This document shows positions 27,453-36,629 of a DNA stretch of 64,000 nucleotides, in pieces (position 1 is the first letter of the stretch; the number at the start of each line of letters is the position of its first letter). Source of the DNA: Polaribacter batillariae. Lineage in GTDB: Bacteria; Bacteroidota; Bacteroidia; Flavobacteriales; Flavobacteriaceae. Position numbers and translations under genes: made by a program. Location: assembly GCF_017498485.1 (NCBI RefSeq), contig NZ_CP071795.1:62001-126000 (forward strand), read 5' to 3'. Under the pieces are notes generated by a model that saw only the letters and a program-made list of their open reading frames with translations, did no database searches and was not told the origin of the DNA.

Positions 27453-29323
27453 AATGTCATTTCGAGCGTAACGAAGTGGAGCCAAAAAATCTTACGAATT
27501 AAATTCAAATTTATATTCAAGATTTCTCCACAAGGTCGAAATGACATTTAAGTTTATTTTTTAATTTTTAGTTGTTATTAATTTGTTATTATTTTTTCCT
27601 GCAAGGTTTTTTTTTAACCTTTTATAAATACCTACAAGGTTTTAAAAACCTTGCAGGAGCAATACTAATCATTTATAATGTCATTTTGAGCGTAACGAAG
27701 TGGAGTCGAAAAATCTTACGAATCAAATTCAAATTTATATTCAAGATTTCTCCACAAGGTCGAAATGACATTCTTTTGTCATTCCGAGTGAAACCATAGC
27801 GAAATCGAGGAATCTTTGCATTGTAAGATTTCTCCACAAGGTCGAAAAGACATTTTAAGTTTATTTTTTAATTTTTAGTTGTTATTAATTCGTTGTTATT
27901 TTTTCCTGCAAGGTTTTTTTTTGACCTTTTATAAATACCTACAAGGTTTTAAAAACCTTGCAGGAGCAATACTAATCATTTATAATGTCATTTTGAGCGT
28001 AACGAAGTGGAGCCGAAAAATCTTACGAATCAAATCCGAATTTATATTCAAGATTTCTCCACAAGGTCGAAATGACATTCTTTTGTCATTCCGAGTGAAG
28101 CCATAGCGAAATCGAGGAATCTTTGCATTGTAAGATTTCTCCACAAGGTCGAAAAGACATTTTAAGTTTATTTTTTAATTTTTAGTTGTTATTAATTTGT
28201 TGTTATTTTTTCCTGCAAGGTTTTTTTTTGACCTTGTATAAATACCTACAAGGTTTTAAAAACCTTGCAGGAGCAATACTAATCATTTAGAATGTCATTT
28301 TGAGCGTAACGAAGTGGAGCCGAAAAATCTTACGAATCAAATTCAAATTGATATTCAGGATTTCTCCACAAGGTCGAAATGACATTTAAGTTTATTTTTT
28401 AATTTTTAGTTGTTATTAATTTGTTATTATTTTTTCCTGCAAGGTTTTTTTTAACCTTTTATAAATACCTACAAGGTTTTAAAAACCTTGCAGGAGCAAT
28501 ACTAATCATTTATAATGTCATTTTGAGCGTAACGAAGTGGAGCCGAAAAATCTTACGAATTAAATTCAAATTTATATTCAAGATTTCTCCACAAGGTCGA
28601 AATGACATTTAAGTTTATTTTTTAATTTTTAGTTGTTATTAATTTGTTATTATTTTTTCCTGCAAGGTTTTTTTTTTTAACCTTTTATAAATACCTACAA
28701 GGTTTTAAAAACCTTGCAGGAGCAATACTAATCATTTATAATGTCATTTTGAGCGTAACGAAGTGGAGTCGAAAAATCTTACGAATCAAATTCAAATTGA
28801 TATTCAGGATTTCTCCACAAGGTCGAAAAGACATTTTAAGTTTATTTTTTAATTTTTAATTGTTATTAATTCGTTGTTATTTTTTCCTGCAAGGTCTTTT
28901 TTTAACCTTTTATAAATACCTACAAGGTTTTAAAAACCTTGTAGGAGTTTTATTAATCATTTATAATGTCATTTTGAGCGTAACGAAGTGGAGCCGAAAA
29001 ATCTTACGAATCAAATCCGAATTTATATTCAAGATTTCTCCACAAGGTCGAAATGACATTTAAGTTTATTTTTTAATTTTTAGTTGTTATTAATTTGTTA
29101 TTATTTTTTCCTGCAAGGTTTTTTTTTTAACCTTTTATAAATACCTACAAGGTTTTAAAAACCTTGCAGGAGCAATACTAATCATTTATAATGTCATTTT
29201 GAGCGTAACGAAGTGGAGTCGAAAAATCTTACGAATCAAATTCAAATTTATATTTAAGATTTCTCCACAAGGTCGAAATGACATTTTACTGATACCTACA
29301 AGGTTTTAAAAACCTTGCAGGAA
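27453..29323. repeat. Tandem array of composite palindromic repeats between argE and argH
   Basis: Seven near-identical units begin with TCCTGCAAGG at about 27597, 27904, 28211, 28435, 28658, 28885 and 29109, with periods of 307, 307 and then about 224. Each has a CCTGCAAGG/CCTTGCAGG hairpin and an ATGTCATTT...AAATGACAT inverted element; the long units carry an extra 84-bp ATTCCGAGTG...GACAT segment. A partial hairpin ends the array at 29323. The repeated short ORFs here are artefacts of the repeat. Confidence 0.93.
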
Positions 29324-29333
29324 AAGAGTTTTT

Positions 29334-30401
29334 TTAAACAATTACCCGATTTAACAATTCAATATAAATCTGAATTCCTTCTTCAATTTCTGAAATATAA
29401 ATAAATTCATCAGCAGAATGAGAACGTGTACTATCTCCAGGCCCTAATTTTAAAGACTGGCAAGTTAACACAGATTGATCGGATAATGTTGGTGAACCAT
29501 AGGTTTTTCTTCCCATCGTAATTCCTGCTTTCACTAAATCGTGTTCTGTTGATATTGACGATGAATTTAAGCGTAAACTTCTTGGTGTTATTTTTGTGCA
29601 AGGAGATTTTTTTTCTAAAATCGCTGCAATTTCTTTGTTAGAATAAGCGTCATTTACACGAACATCAATTACCAAATCTACATGTGCAGGAACCACATTG
29701 TGTTGCGAACCTGCTTTAATTTGTGTAACCGTCATTTTAACGTCACCCAAAGCTTTCGAAGTTTTTTCGAACTTAAAATCTTTAAACCATTGTAAAACTT
29801 CAATCGAATTATAAATAGCATTATTGTTATTTGGATGCGCTGCATGACTTGGAGTACCTTCTACAACAGCATCAAAAACCACCAAACCTTTTTCTGCAAT
29901 TGCTAAATTCATCAAGGTTGGTTCGCCAACAATTGCCACATCAATATGCGGAATTATAGAAAGCATGCTATTTAATCCATTTGAGCCACTACTTTCTTCT
30001 TCTGCAGAAGCCACAATTACCAAATTGTATTTTAAATCTTTTTGCTGATAAAAATGCGTAAAAGTTGCTATTAAGGAAACCAAACATCCACCAGCATCAT
30101 TAGAACCTAAACCGTATAATTTATCGTCTTTAACAAAAGCTTTAAAAGGGTTGTTCGTGTAAGCAGAATTTGGTTTTACAGTATCGTGATGTGAGTTTAA
30201 AAGTAAAGTCGGTTTGCTTTTATCGAAATATTTATTGGTTGCCCAAACATTGTTTTTTGTTCTTTTAAAAGGAATATTATTGGTTTTAAACCAATTTTCA
30301 ATCAAAAGAGCGGTTTTATCTTCTTCGGATGAAAAAGATGGGGTTTCAATTAAATTTTTTAAAAGTGAAATTGCTTTTTCTGTTAATTGTTGAATTTTCA
30401 T
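29334..30401 (-). CDS. argE: M20-family N-acyl-ornithine/citrulline deacylase (ArgE-like)
   Basis: The 355-residue zinc hydrolase has the M20 motifs HHDTVKPN (first metal ligand and catalytic Asp), GSNDAGG and SAEEESSGSNG, and a dimerisation domain with GTPSHAAHP. It removes the N-acyl group from the ornithine or citrulline intermediate in arginine synthesis. In Bacteroidota the acyl group may be succinyl rather than acetyl (see the transcarbamylase). It starts 2 nt after argB, so the two are coupled. Confidence 0.88.
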   Translation of the reverse strand: MKIQQLTEKAISLLKNLIETPSFSSEEDKTALLIENWFKTNNIPFKRTKNNVWATNKYFDKSKPTLLLNSHHDTVKPNSAYTNNPFKAFVKDDKLYGLGSNDAGGCLVSLIATFTHFYQQKDLKYNLVIVASAEEESSGSNGLNSMLSIIPHIDVAIVGEPTLMNLAIAEKGLVVFDAVVEGTPSHAAHPNNNNAIYNSIEVLQWFKDFKFEKTSKALGDVKMTVTQIKAGSQHNVVPAHVDLVIDVRVNDAYSNKEIAAILEKKSPCTKITPRSLRLNSSSISTEHDLVKAGITMGRKTYGSPTLSDQSVLTCQSLKLGPGDSTRSHSADEFIYISEIEEGIQIYIELLNRVIV

Positions 30402-30403
30402 TT

Positions 30404-31180
30404 TTATAAAGTAATTGTGGTAAAGTTATTATTTTCTTTTGTAAACATAGCAGTGTTTCCTATATGTACTTTTTTTACACCGTTTTTTAAAGCATCAAAG
30501 CAATTGTCTATTTTAGGAATCATTCCATCTACAATAATTTTTTCTTCTAAAAGTTGTTGGTATTGTTTAGAATTAATGTTTTTAATTACAGATTCTTTAT
30601 CGTTAAAATCTTGTAAAACACCATTCAATTCAAAACAATAATAAATAGATGTTTCGTACAAATTACTCATTCCTACTGCAATGCTGCTTGCGATTGTATC
30701 TGCATTTGTGTTTAATAATTGTCCGTTTTTATCGTGAGTAATGGCACAAAAAACGGGGGTAAAATCTGCCTGAATTAATTTATTAATATTGGCATGATTT
30801 ACTTTTTTTACATCTCCTACAAAACCAAAATCAATTTCTTTAACAGGTCTTTTTTCTGATTGAATACTGTTGATGTCTGCACCTGTTAAACCAATGGCAT
30901 TTGTGTTGAAAGCTTGTAGTTTTGCAACCACATTTTTGTTGACTAAACCACCATAAACCATGGTAATTACTTCTAAAGTATCTTTATCGGTAATTCTTCT
31001 ACCATTTACCATTTTAGATGCTATGCCTAATTTTGATGCAATACTTGTAGCACGTTTTCCACCTCCGTGAACTAATATTTTCTTTCCTTTTAGATTAGAA
31101 AATAGTTTTAGAAACGCATTTAAAGAAGTTTCGTCTTCTATAATGTTTCCACCTATTTTTATGATTGATAGTTTTTCCAT
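30404..31180 (-). CDS. argB: Acetylglutamate kinase-family enzyme
   Basis: The 258-residue amino acid kinase starts with IIKIGGNIIEDE (the phosphate-binding Lys/Gly region) and carries KKILVHGGGKRA and the C-terminal DGMIPKIDNCFDALKNGVKKVHI signature. It phosphorylates N-acyl-glutamate. It lies in the middle of the arg cluster, 113 nt behind the transcarbamylase gene, with a perfect 16-bp palindrome in between. The acyl group used in vivo cannot be read from this sequence. Confidence 0.93.
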   Translation of the reverse strand: MEKLSIIKIGGNIIEDETSLNAFLKLFSNLKGKKILVHGGGKRATSIASKLGIASKMVNGRRITDKDTLEVITMVYGGLVNKNVVAKLQAFNTNAIGLTGADINSIQSEKRPVKEIDFGFVGDVKKVNHANINKLIQADFTPVFCAITHDKNGQLLNTNADTIASSIAVGMSNLYETSIYYCFELNGVLQDFNDKESVIKNINSKQYQQLLEEKIIVDGMIPKIDNCFDALKNGVKKVHIGNTAMFTKENNNFTTITL

Positions 31181-31213
31181 TTAAGCTGAACTTGTTTCAG
31201 TTTCTTTTTGTCC

Positions 31214-31246
31214 AGACCTCACAGGTTTTAAAAACCTGTGAGGTCT
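31214..31246. repeat. Perfect 16-bp palindrome between the transcarbamylase and argB genes
   Basis: AGACCTCACAGGTTTT at 31214-31229 faces its exact complement at 31231-31246 with a one-base centre. A second hairpin-like block of AAGGGGTTT/AAACCCCTT sits at about 31276-31303. Confidence 0.9.
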
Positions 31247-31293
31247 TTGAGTAATTATATTTACCTTTTGTAACAAGGGGTTTAACAAGGGGT

Positions 31294-32235
31294 TTAAACC
31301 CCTTGCTTTAAAATTTTTTTCAAAACCAATTGCGCTGCAAAAGTTCTGTTATTTGATTGTTCTATGACCAAAGAATTTTCTCCATCTAAAACTTCATCAG
31401 CAACCACAACATTTCTTCTAACAGGCAAACAATGCATAAATTTTGCGTCTCCAATTTTTTTATTGGTAATCGTCCAATCTAAATCAGTTTTTAAGACTTT
31501 TCCATAATCTTCGTAAGAACTCCAGTTTTTTGCATACACGAAATCTGCATTTTTTAAAGCATCTTCTTGGTTATGATAAATAGGCGTGTTTTTTGTGATT
31601 TCTGGATTTAAATTATAACCTTTTGGATTTGTAATTACAAATTCAACATTCATTTTTTGCATTGTTTGCACAAAGCTATTTCCAACAGCATGGGGCAATG
31701 CTTTAATATGTGGTGCCCAAGTTAAAACGACTTTTGGTTTTTTCTTTGTTGCATTTTCTGAAATGGTAATTGCATCTGTAAAACCCTGAAGTGGGTGACC
31801 AGTAGCACTCTCCATATTTACAATGGGCACAGATGCAAATTTTAAGAAAGATTTTAAAACGACTTCGTTTTCGTCTTTTTCTTTATCTGTTAAAGTAGCA
31901 AAAGCTCTTATGGCAATTACATCGCAATATTGAGAAACCACAGCTGCTGCTTCTTTAATATGCTCTGCAGTAGAACCATTCATAAGAGTTCCATCGCCAA
32001 ACTCAATTCCCCAAGCATCTCCAGAGACATTCATTACAATCGGATTCATTCCTAAATTCAATGCCGCTTTTTGTGTGCTTAAACGCGTTCTTAAACTCGA
32101 ATTAAAGAATAATAAACCTAATGTTTTGTTTTCTCCTAATTTAATATCTTTTAGTGGATTTTTCTTTATTGCTTTGGCCTCTTCAATCCAAGAATTAATA
32201 TTGTCGATATCGTTTATATGTGTGTAATTTTTCAT
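31294..32235 (-). CDS. N-acyl-ornithine carbamoyltransferase (probably N-succinylornithine type)
   Basis: The 313-residue transcarbamylase has the carbamoyl-phosphate motif FFNSSLRTRLST (residues 43-54) and the C-terminal HCLPVRRNVVVADEV. It carbamoylates the N-acylated ornithine. Residue 90, just before EHI, is Ala. This position is Pro90 in the Bacteroides fragilis N-succinylornithine enzyme and Glu92 in the Xanthomonas N-acetylornithine enzyme, and replacing that Glu with small residues is known to switch the preference to succinyl. I therefore favour succinylornithine, though the alignment is by eye. It sits between argD and argB. Confidence 0.9.
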   Translation of the reverse strand: MKNYTHINDIDNINSWIEEAKAIKKNPLKDIKLGENKTLGLLFFNSSLRTRLSTQKAALNLGMNPIVMNVSGDAWGIEFGDGTLMNGSTAEHIKEAAAVVSQYCDVIAIRAFATLTDKEKDENEVVLKSFLKFASVPIVNMESATGHPLQGFTDAITISENATKKKPKVVLTWAPHIKALPHAVGNSFVQTMQKMNVEFVITNPKGYNLNPEITKNTPIYHNQEDALKNADFVYAKNWSSYEDYGKVLKTDLDWTITNKKIGDAKFMHCLPVRRNVVVADEVLDGENSLVIEQSNNRTFAAQLVLKKILKQGV

Positions 32236-32250
32236 ATTTCAAAAATAGGT

Positions 32251-32300
32251 CTCGACTGCGCTCGACCAGACATAAAGCTGTCTCCTCGAGCGCAGTCGAG
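32251..32300. repeat. Perfect 15-bp inverted repeat between argD and the transcarbamylase gene
   Basis: CTCGACTGCGCTCGA (32251-32265) pairs with TCGAGCGCAGTCGAG (32286-32300) across a 20-nt loop. It is much richer in GC than its surroundings. Confidence 0.9.
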
Positions 32301-32313
32301 AGGTTTTAGTTCG

Positions 32314-33444
32314 CTATTGATTCAACTCACTTTTTAAGGCAGTAAAAAAAACATCAATATGTTTTTTATTGACTGTTAAAGAAGGTAAAATTCGAATTAA
32401 ATTAGGGTTCTTAGCACTTCCAGTAAATATTTTATGATTGTAAATTAGGTTTTTACGTAATTCTGCAATTGGGAAATCAAACTCTAAACCTAACATTAAT
32501 CCTCTTCCTTTTAAATTTTTCAATTGAGGAATTTCCTTCGATTTTTCAATAAAATAGGTTGAAATTTCTTTTACATTTTCCATTAATTTTTCTTCTTTAA
32601 TGACATCTAAAACCGTTAAAGTGGCAGCACAAGCTAAGTGATTTCCACCAAAAGTAGTTCCTAGCAAACCAAAAGATGCTTTAATAGAAGGATGAATTAA
32701 AATTCCGCCCACAGGAAAACCATTTCCCATTCCTTTGGCAATCGAAATAATATCTGGAGTTACATTAAATTTTTGAAAAGCAAAAAAATCACCAGTTCTA
32801 CCAAAACCAGACTGTACTTCATCTGCAATAAAACACGTATTGTATTTTTTACATAATTTATCAGCAGTTTCATAAAATTCAGCAGTGCTTTCGTCCAAAC
32901 CTCCAACTCCTTGTATAAACTCCACAATAACGGCACAAACATTGTTTTTTGCCAATGCTTTTTCCAAACCAGCTAAATTGCCTAATGCTAAAATTTCGAC
33001 TTCTTGTTGTGCGTTTATTGGTGCAATAATTTTAGGGTTATCTGTCGCAGCAACCGCAGCAGAAGTTCTTCCGTGAAAACTGTTTTTAAAAGCAACAACT
33101 TTCTTTTTATCGGTATGAAAAGAAGCTAATTTTAATGCGTTTTCATTGGCTTCTGCACCAGAATTACACATAAATAGTTCATAACTTTTACAACCAGAGA
33201 TTTCTTCTAATTTATTTGCCAATTCTACTTGTAACGGATTTTGAATAGAATTGCTATAAAAACCCATTTTTGCAACTTGATTACTAATATTTTTCACATA
33301 TTTAGGATGCGAATGTCCAATAGAAATTACTGCATGACCACCGTATAAATCTAAATATTCCGTATTATTTTCATCATAAACATACACGTTTTTTGCCTTT
33401 ACAGGCGTGATGTCGAATAATGGATATACATTAAATAAACTCAT
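32314..33444 (-). CDS. argD: Acylornithine aminotransferase
   Basis: The 376-residue class III PLP aminotransferase has the NSGAEANENALKLA phosphate loop, the FIADEVQSGFGRTG region and the Schiff-base lysine in SIAKGMGNGFPVGG near residue 240. It converts N-acyl-glutamate semialdehyde to N-acyl-ornithine with glutamate as donor. It is slightly shorter than E. coli ArgD. The gene is flanked by palindromic spacers and lies between proC and the transcarbamylase gene. Confidence 0.94.
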   Translation of the reverse strand: MSLFNVYPLFDITPVKAKNVYVYDENNTEYLDLYGGHAVISIGHSHPKYVKNISNQVAKMGFYSNSIQNPLQVELANKLEEISGCKSYELFMCNSGAEANENALKLASFHTDKKKVVAFKNSFHGRTSAAVAATDNPKIIAPINAQQEVEILALGNLAGLEKALAKNNVCAVIVEFIQGVGGLDESTAEFYETADKLCKKYNTCFIADEVQSGFGRTGDFFAFQKFNVTPDIISIAKGMGNGFPVGGILIHPSIKASFGLLGTTFGGNHLACAATLTVLDVIKEEKLMENVKEISTYFIEKSKEIPQLKNLKGRGLMLGLEFDFPIAELRKNLIYNHKIFTGSAKNPNLIRILPSLTVNKKHIDVFFTALKSELNQ

Positions 33445-33458
33445 AATATATTTTTTTT

Positions 33459-33480
33459 ACAAGGGATTTAAACCCCTTGT
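33459..33480. repeat. Palindrome between proC and argD
   Basis: ACAAGGGATTTAAACCCCTTGT is a 22-bp palindrome with one mismatched pair. It runs into the proC stop codon. Confidence 0.8.
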
Positions 33481-34280
33481 TAAATCTGTTCCTTTTTAAT
33501 ATTGCTAATTTTATTAAACGAAGCCACCATTCCTTGAATTAACGAAGAACTTAAACCTTTGTGCTCCATTTCGTTTAAACCTTCAATAGTGCAACCCATG
33601 GGTGTTGTAACTCTGTCGATTTCTTCTTCAGGATGATTTCCATTTGTTATTAGCAAATTTGCAGCGCCTTCACTGGTAAACATTGCCAATTCTTGTGCTT
33701 CTTTTGCGTCGAAACCTAACTGTATTGCAGCTTGAGTTGTGGCGCGAATTAAACGCATCCAAAAAGCGATTCCGCTTGCACAAACCACAGTGGCTGCTTG
33801 CATTTGAGATTCTGGAATTGCCAAAGAATGCCCTAATCTGTTAAAAATGGCTTCTGCCAATTGAATTCTTTTGGCTCCTTGTTTGTTGCTACATAAGCAA
33901 GTCATCGATTTTCCAACGGCTATTGCTGTGTTTGGCATGGCTCTAATAATAAATTTATCTGCGCCCACTTTTTCTTCAATTTTAGGAATTAAAAAACCTG
34001 TAATTGTAGAAATTAACACATGTTTTTCGGTTAAAATCGGTTTTATATCATCCAAAATTTGTTCGAAATGAGCGGGTTGTACTGCAAATATTAAAATATC
34101 AGAATTTTTTACGGCTTCTAGGTTATCTGTCGTTAAGAATACATTTTTGTAGCCTTCGAATTCTGCAATTTCGTCTAAATTTCTTTTGGTTAAGTACAAA
34201 GAGGTAATTGCGTTGTTGGTAATTAACCCTTTTGCTATAGATTTTCCTAAATTTCCTGTTCCTATAATTGCTATTTTCAT
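33480..34280 (-). CDS. proC: Pyrroline-5-carboxylate reductase
   Basis: The 266-residue enzyme has an N-terminal NAD(P)-binding motif (IAIIGTGNLGKSIAKGL) and the C-terminal ProC signature region (EEIDRVTTPMGCTIEGLNEME). It reduces pyrroline-5-carboxylate to proline. Its place inside the arg cluster, between argC and argD, suggests joint control of glutamate-family amino acids. An alternative role on a related substrate cannot be excluded. Confidence 0.92.
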   Translation of the reverse strand: MKIAIIGTGNLGKSIAKGLITNNAITSLYLTKRNLDEIAEFEGYKNVFLTTDNLEAVKNSDILIFAVQPAHFEQILDDIKPILTEKHVLISTITGFLIPKIEEKVGADKFIIRAMPNTAIAVGKSMTCLCSNKQGAKRIQLAEAIFNRLGHSLAIPESQMQAATVVCASGIAFWMRLIRATTQAAIQLGFDAKEAQELAMFTSEGAANLLITNGNHPEEEIDRVTTPMGCTIEGLNEMEHKGLSSSLIQGMVASFNKISNIKKEQI

Positions 34281-34293
34281 TTTTCTTTATTTA

Positions 34294-34361
34294 TCCTGCA
34301 AGACCTTCAAGACCTTGTAGGTGTTTAGATGATATCTACAAGGTTTTTAAAACCTTGCAGG
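34294..34361. repeat. Nested inverted repeats between argC and proC
   Basis: ACCTTGTAG (34312-34320) pairs with CTACAAGGT (34336-34344), and outer CCTGCAAG pairs with CTTGCAGG near 34361. The half-sites are the same as those in the 27-29 kb array. Confidence 0.85.
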
Positions 34362-34364
34362 AGT

Positions 34365-35348
34365 TTAAAAATAATTTGCTTTTAAATTAATTCCTGTTGT
34401 TTCTTCAAAACCAAATAGTATATTTAGATTCTGAATTGCCTGACCAGAAGCTCCTTTTAATAAATTATCTATTGTACTTGTAATTAATAATTTATGGTTA
34501 TGTTTTGTTAAATGAATTAAACATTTGTTGGTGTTTACGACTTGTTTCATGTGAATTTCATCATCAGAAACAAATGTAAAAGCGGCATCTTTGTAAAATG
34601 TTTTATAGATTTTTTTTGCATCCTCTACACTGCCATCATATTTTGTATAGACAGTTGCAAATATTCCTCTAGAAAAATTTCCTCTATTTGGAATAAAAAT
34701 AACATCGTTATTATAATCGTTTTGTAATTGATGTATCGTTTGATTTATTTCACCCAAATGCTGATGTGTAAATGCTTTATAGTGAGAAAAATTATTATCT
34801 CTAAATGTAAAATGCGTGGTTGCAGATAATGAAGTTCCTGCACCAGTTGCACCAGTTACAGCGTTTATATGAATGTCTTTTTCTAACAATTTGTTTGCTG
34901 CTAATGGTAAAATTGCCAATTGCAAGGCAGTAGCAAAACAACCAGGATTGGCAATATATTTTGCAGATTTTATGGCTTCTTTTTGCAATTCTGGTAAACC
35001 ATATACAAATTCTTTTCCTTCGAAATTTTTATTTTCAGTTAACCTAAAATCGTTACTTAAATCGATGATTTTTGTATGGGCTGAAAACGAATTTTTTTCT
35101 AAAAATGCTTTTGAATTTCCATGCCCTAAACACAAGAATAATACATCTACATTTTTATTAATTTCCGAAGAAAAAACAATTTTGGTGCTTCCAATTAAAT
35201 CTTGATGCACTTTATATAATTTGTTCCCAGCATTAGAGGTACTATACACAAAATTGATATTCGTTTCTGGGTGATTCAACAATAACCTTATTAATTCACC
35301 AGCTGTATAACCTGCGCCACCGATAATTCCTACTTCTAATTTTTTCAT
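34365..35348 (-). CDS. argC: N-acyl-gamma-glutamyl-phosphate reductase
   Basis: The 327-residue enzyme has the NADP-binding start GIIGGAGYTAGELIRLL, the catalytic Cys in YIANPGCFATALQL (near residue 135), the GATGAGTSL stretch and the FIPNRGNFSRGIFATV region. It reduces N-acyl-glutamyl phosphate to the semialdehyde. It follows argG after an 87-nt spacer that holds an 18-bp palindrome. Confidence 0.95.
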   Translation of the reverse strand: MKKLEVGIIGGAGYTAGELIRLLLNHPETNINFVYSTSNAGNKLYKVHQDLIGSTKIVFSSEINKNVDVLFLCLGHGNSKAFLEKNSFSAHTKIIDLSNDFRLTENKNFEGKEFVYGLPELQKEAIKSAKYIANPGCFATALQLAILPLAANKLLEKDIHINAVTGATGAGTSLSATTHFTFRDNNFSHYKAFTHQHLGEINQTIHQLQNDYNNDVIFIPNRGNFSRGIFATVYTKYDGSVEDAKKIYKTFYKDAAFTFVSDDEIHMKQVVNTNKCLIHLTKHNHKLLITSTIDNLLKGASGQAIQNLNILFGFEETTGINLKANYF

Positions 35349-35371
35349 TTTAAAAAGTTTTTTAATCGTGT

Positions 35372-35429
35372 AATTGTTTAATCGTGTAATTGGCAGAAAT
35401 AAAACTCACATTTACACGATTAAACAATT
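35372..35429. repeat. Perfect 18-bp inverted repeat between argG and argC
   Basis: AATTGTTTAATCGTGTAA (35372-35389) pairs with TTACACGATTAAACAATT (35412-35429). Its left arm is also partly duplicated just upstream (TTTAATCGTGTAA at 35361-35373). Confidence 0.9.
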
Positions 35430-35435
35430 AAACAG

Positions 35436-36629
35436 TTACACGTTTTTATTTATTTGTTGATAAATCTTGTTTTGATTTCCTAAAATTTTGATAAATCCTT
35501 TTGCATCATCGGCTGTCCATGCTTTATTTTCTTCACCATAAGTACTAAATTTACTGGACATTAAATCGTGGTTAGAAACAATACCATCTAAAGTAAAATA
35601 ATATGGTTTTAAGGTAACTACGACATCTCCGGAAACCATTTTTTGAGAACTTTGTAAAAAGGCTTCAATATCTCTCATTACAGGATCTAAATATTGCCCT
35701 TCATGCAAATGCATTCCATAAAAACTAGACAAATATTCTTTGTGCTGTAATTGCCATTTTGTAAGTGTGTGTTTCTCTAACAAATGATGCGCTTTTATTG
35801 TAATTAACGCAGCAGCAGCTTCAAAACCAACTCTTCCTTTGGTGCCAACAATGGTGTCGCCCACATGAATATCTCTACCAATTGCATATGTAGAGGCAAT
35901 TTCGTTTAGGTTTTCAATATTTATTTCTGGTTTATTTTCTTTACCATTTAAGGCTACGAATTCTCCATTTTTAAAAGTGAGTGTTACTTTTTCTTCTCCT
36001 TTTTTTTCTAATAGAGAAGGATATGCTTCGTTTGGTAACGGTTTTTCGGATTTTAAAGTTTCAACGCCACCAACGCTTGTTCCCCAAAGACCTTTGTTTA
36101 CAGAATATTTCGATTTTTCCCAAGGCATATCAATTCCTTCTGACTTTAAATAATCTATTTCTTCTTGTCTGGTTAATTTTTGATCTCTAATGGGTGTAAT
36201 AATTTTAATATTTGGAGCCAATGTTTGAAAAATCATATCAAAACGAACTTGGTCGTTTCCTGCGCCAGTACTTCCATGCGCAATATATGTGGCTCCGATT
36301 TTTTTTGCGTATTCTATAATTTCTATTGCTTGAATAATTCTTTCGGCACTTACAGAAAGCGGATATGTACTATTTTTTAATACGTTTCCAAAAATTAAAT
36401 ATTTTACAACTTTACCATAAAATGTTGCAACAGCATCGATATTTTTATAGGTTGTAACGCCCATTTTATAAGCATTACTTTCTATATTTTTAATTTCTTC
36501 TTGTGTAAAACCACCTGTATTTACGCTTACTGCATGTACATCGTATTCTTTTGACAAGCTTACTGCGCAATAAGAAGTGTCTAAACCACCACTGTATGCA
36601 ATTACCAATTTTCCTTTATTATTTGACAT
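35436..36629 (-). CDS. argG: Argininosuccinate synthase
   Basis: ArgG joins citrulline and aspartate with ATP. The 397-residue protein starts with the PP-loop motif LVIAYSGGLDTSYCAVSL and has the GSTGAGNDQVRFD citrulline/aspartate-binding stretch (near residue 118). Its start codon overlaps the end of the GNAT gene by 11 nt, so the two are translationally coupled. Homologues in this phylum branch apart from the E. coli type as far as I recall. Confidence 0.95.
   Translation of the reverse strand: MSNNKGKLVIAYSGGLDTSYCAVSLSKEYDVHAVSVNTGGFTQEEIKNIESNAYKMGVTTYKNIDAVATFYGKVVKYLIFGNVLKNSTYPLSVSAERIIQAIEIIEYAKKIGATYIAHGSTGAGNDQVRFDMIFQTLAPNIKIITPIRDQKLTRQEEIDYLKSEGIDMPWEKSKYSVNKGLWGTSVGGVETLKSEKPLPNEAYPSLLEKKGEEKVTLTFKNGEFVALNGKENKPEINIENLNEIASTYAIGRDIHVGDTIVGTKGRVGFEAAAALITIKAHHLLEKHTLTKWQLQHKEYLSSFYGMHLHEGQYLDPVMRDIEAFLQSSQKMVSGDVVVTLKPYYFTLDGIVSNHDLMSSKFSTYGEENKAWTADDAKGFIKILGNQNKIYQQINKNV

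Noticed and set aside
27572..29063. Five similar ORFs of 63-75 residues (MLLI(C/R)YYFFLQGFF... and variants)
   Set aside because: They are the same frame repeated in each unit of the palindromic array, so their similarity comes from DNA repetition. They have no promoter or codon-level conservation signal of their own.
27453..29323. CRISPR array
   Set aside because: The units are 224-307 bp with palindromic content and no short unique spacers, and no cas genes are present.
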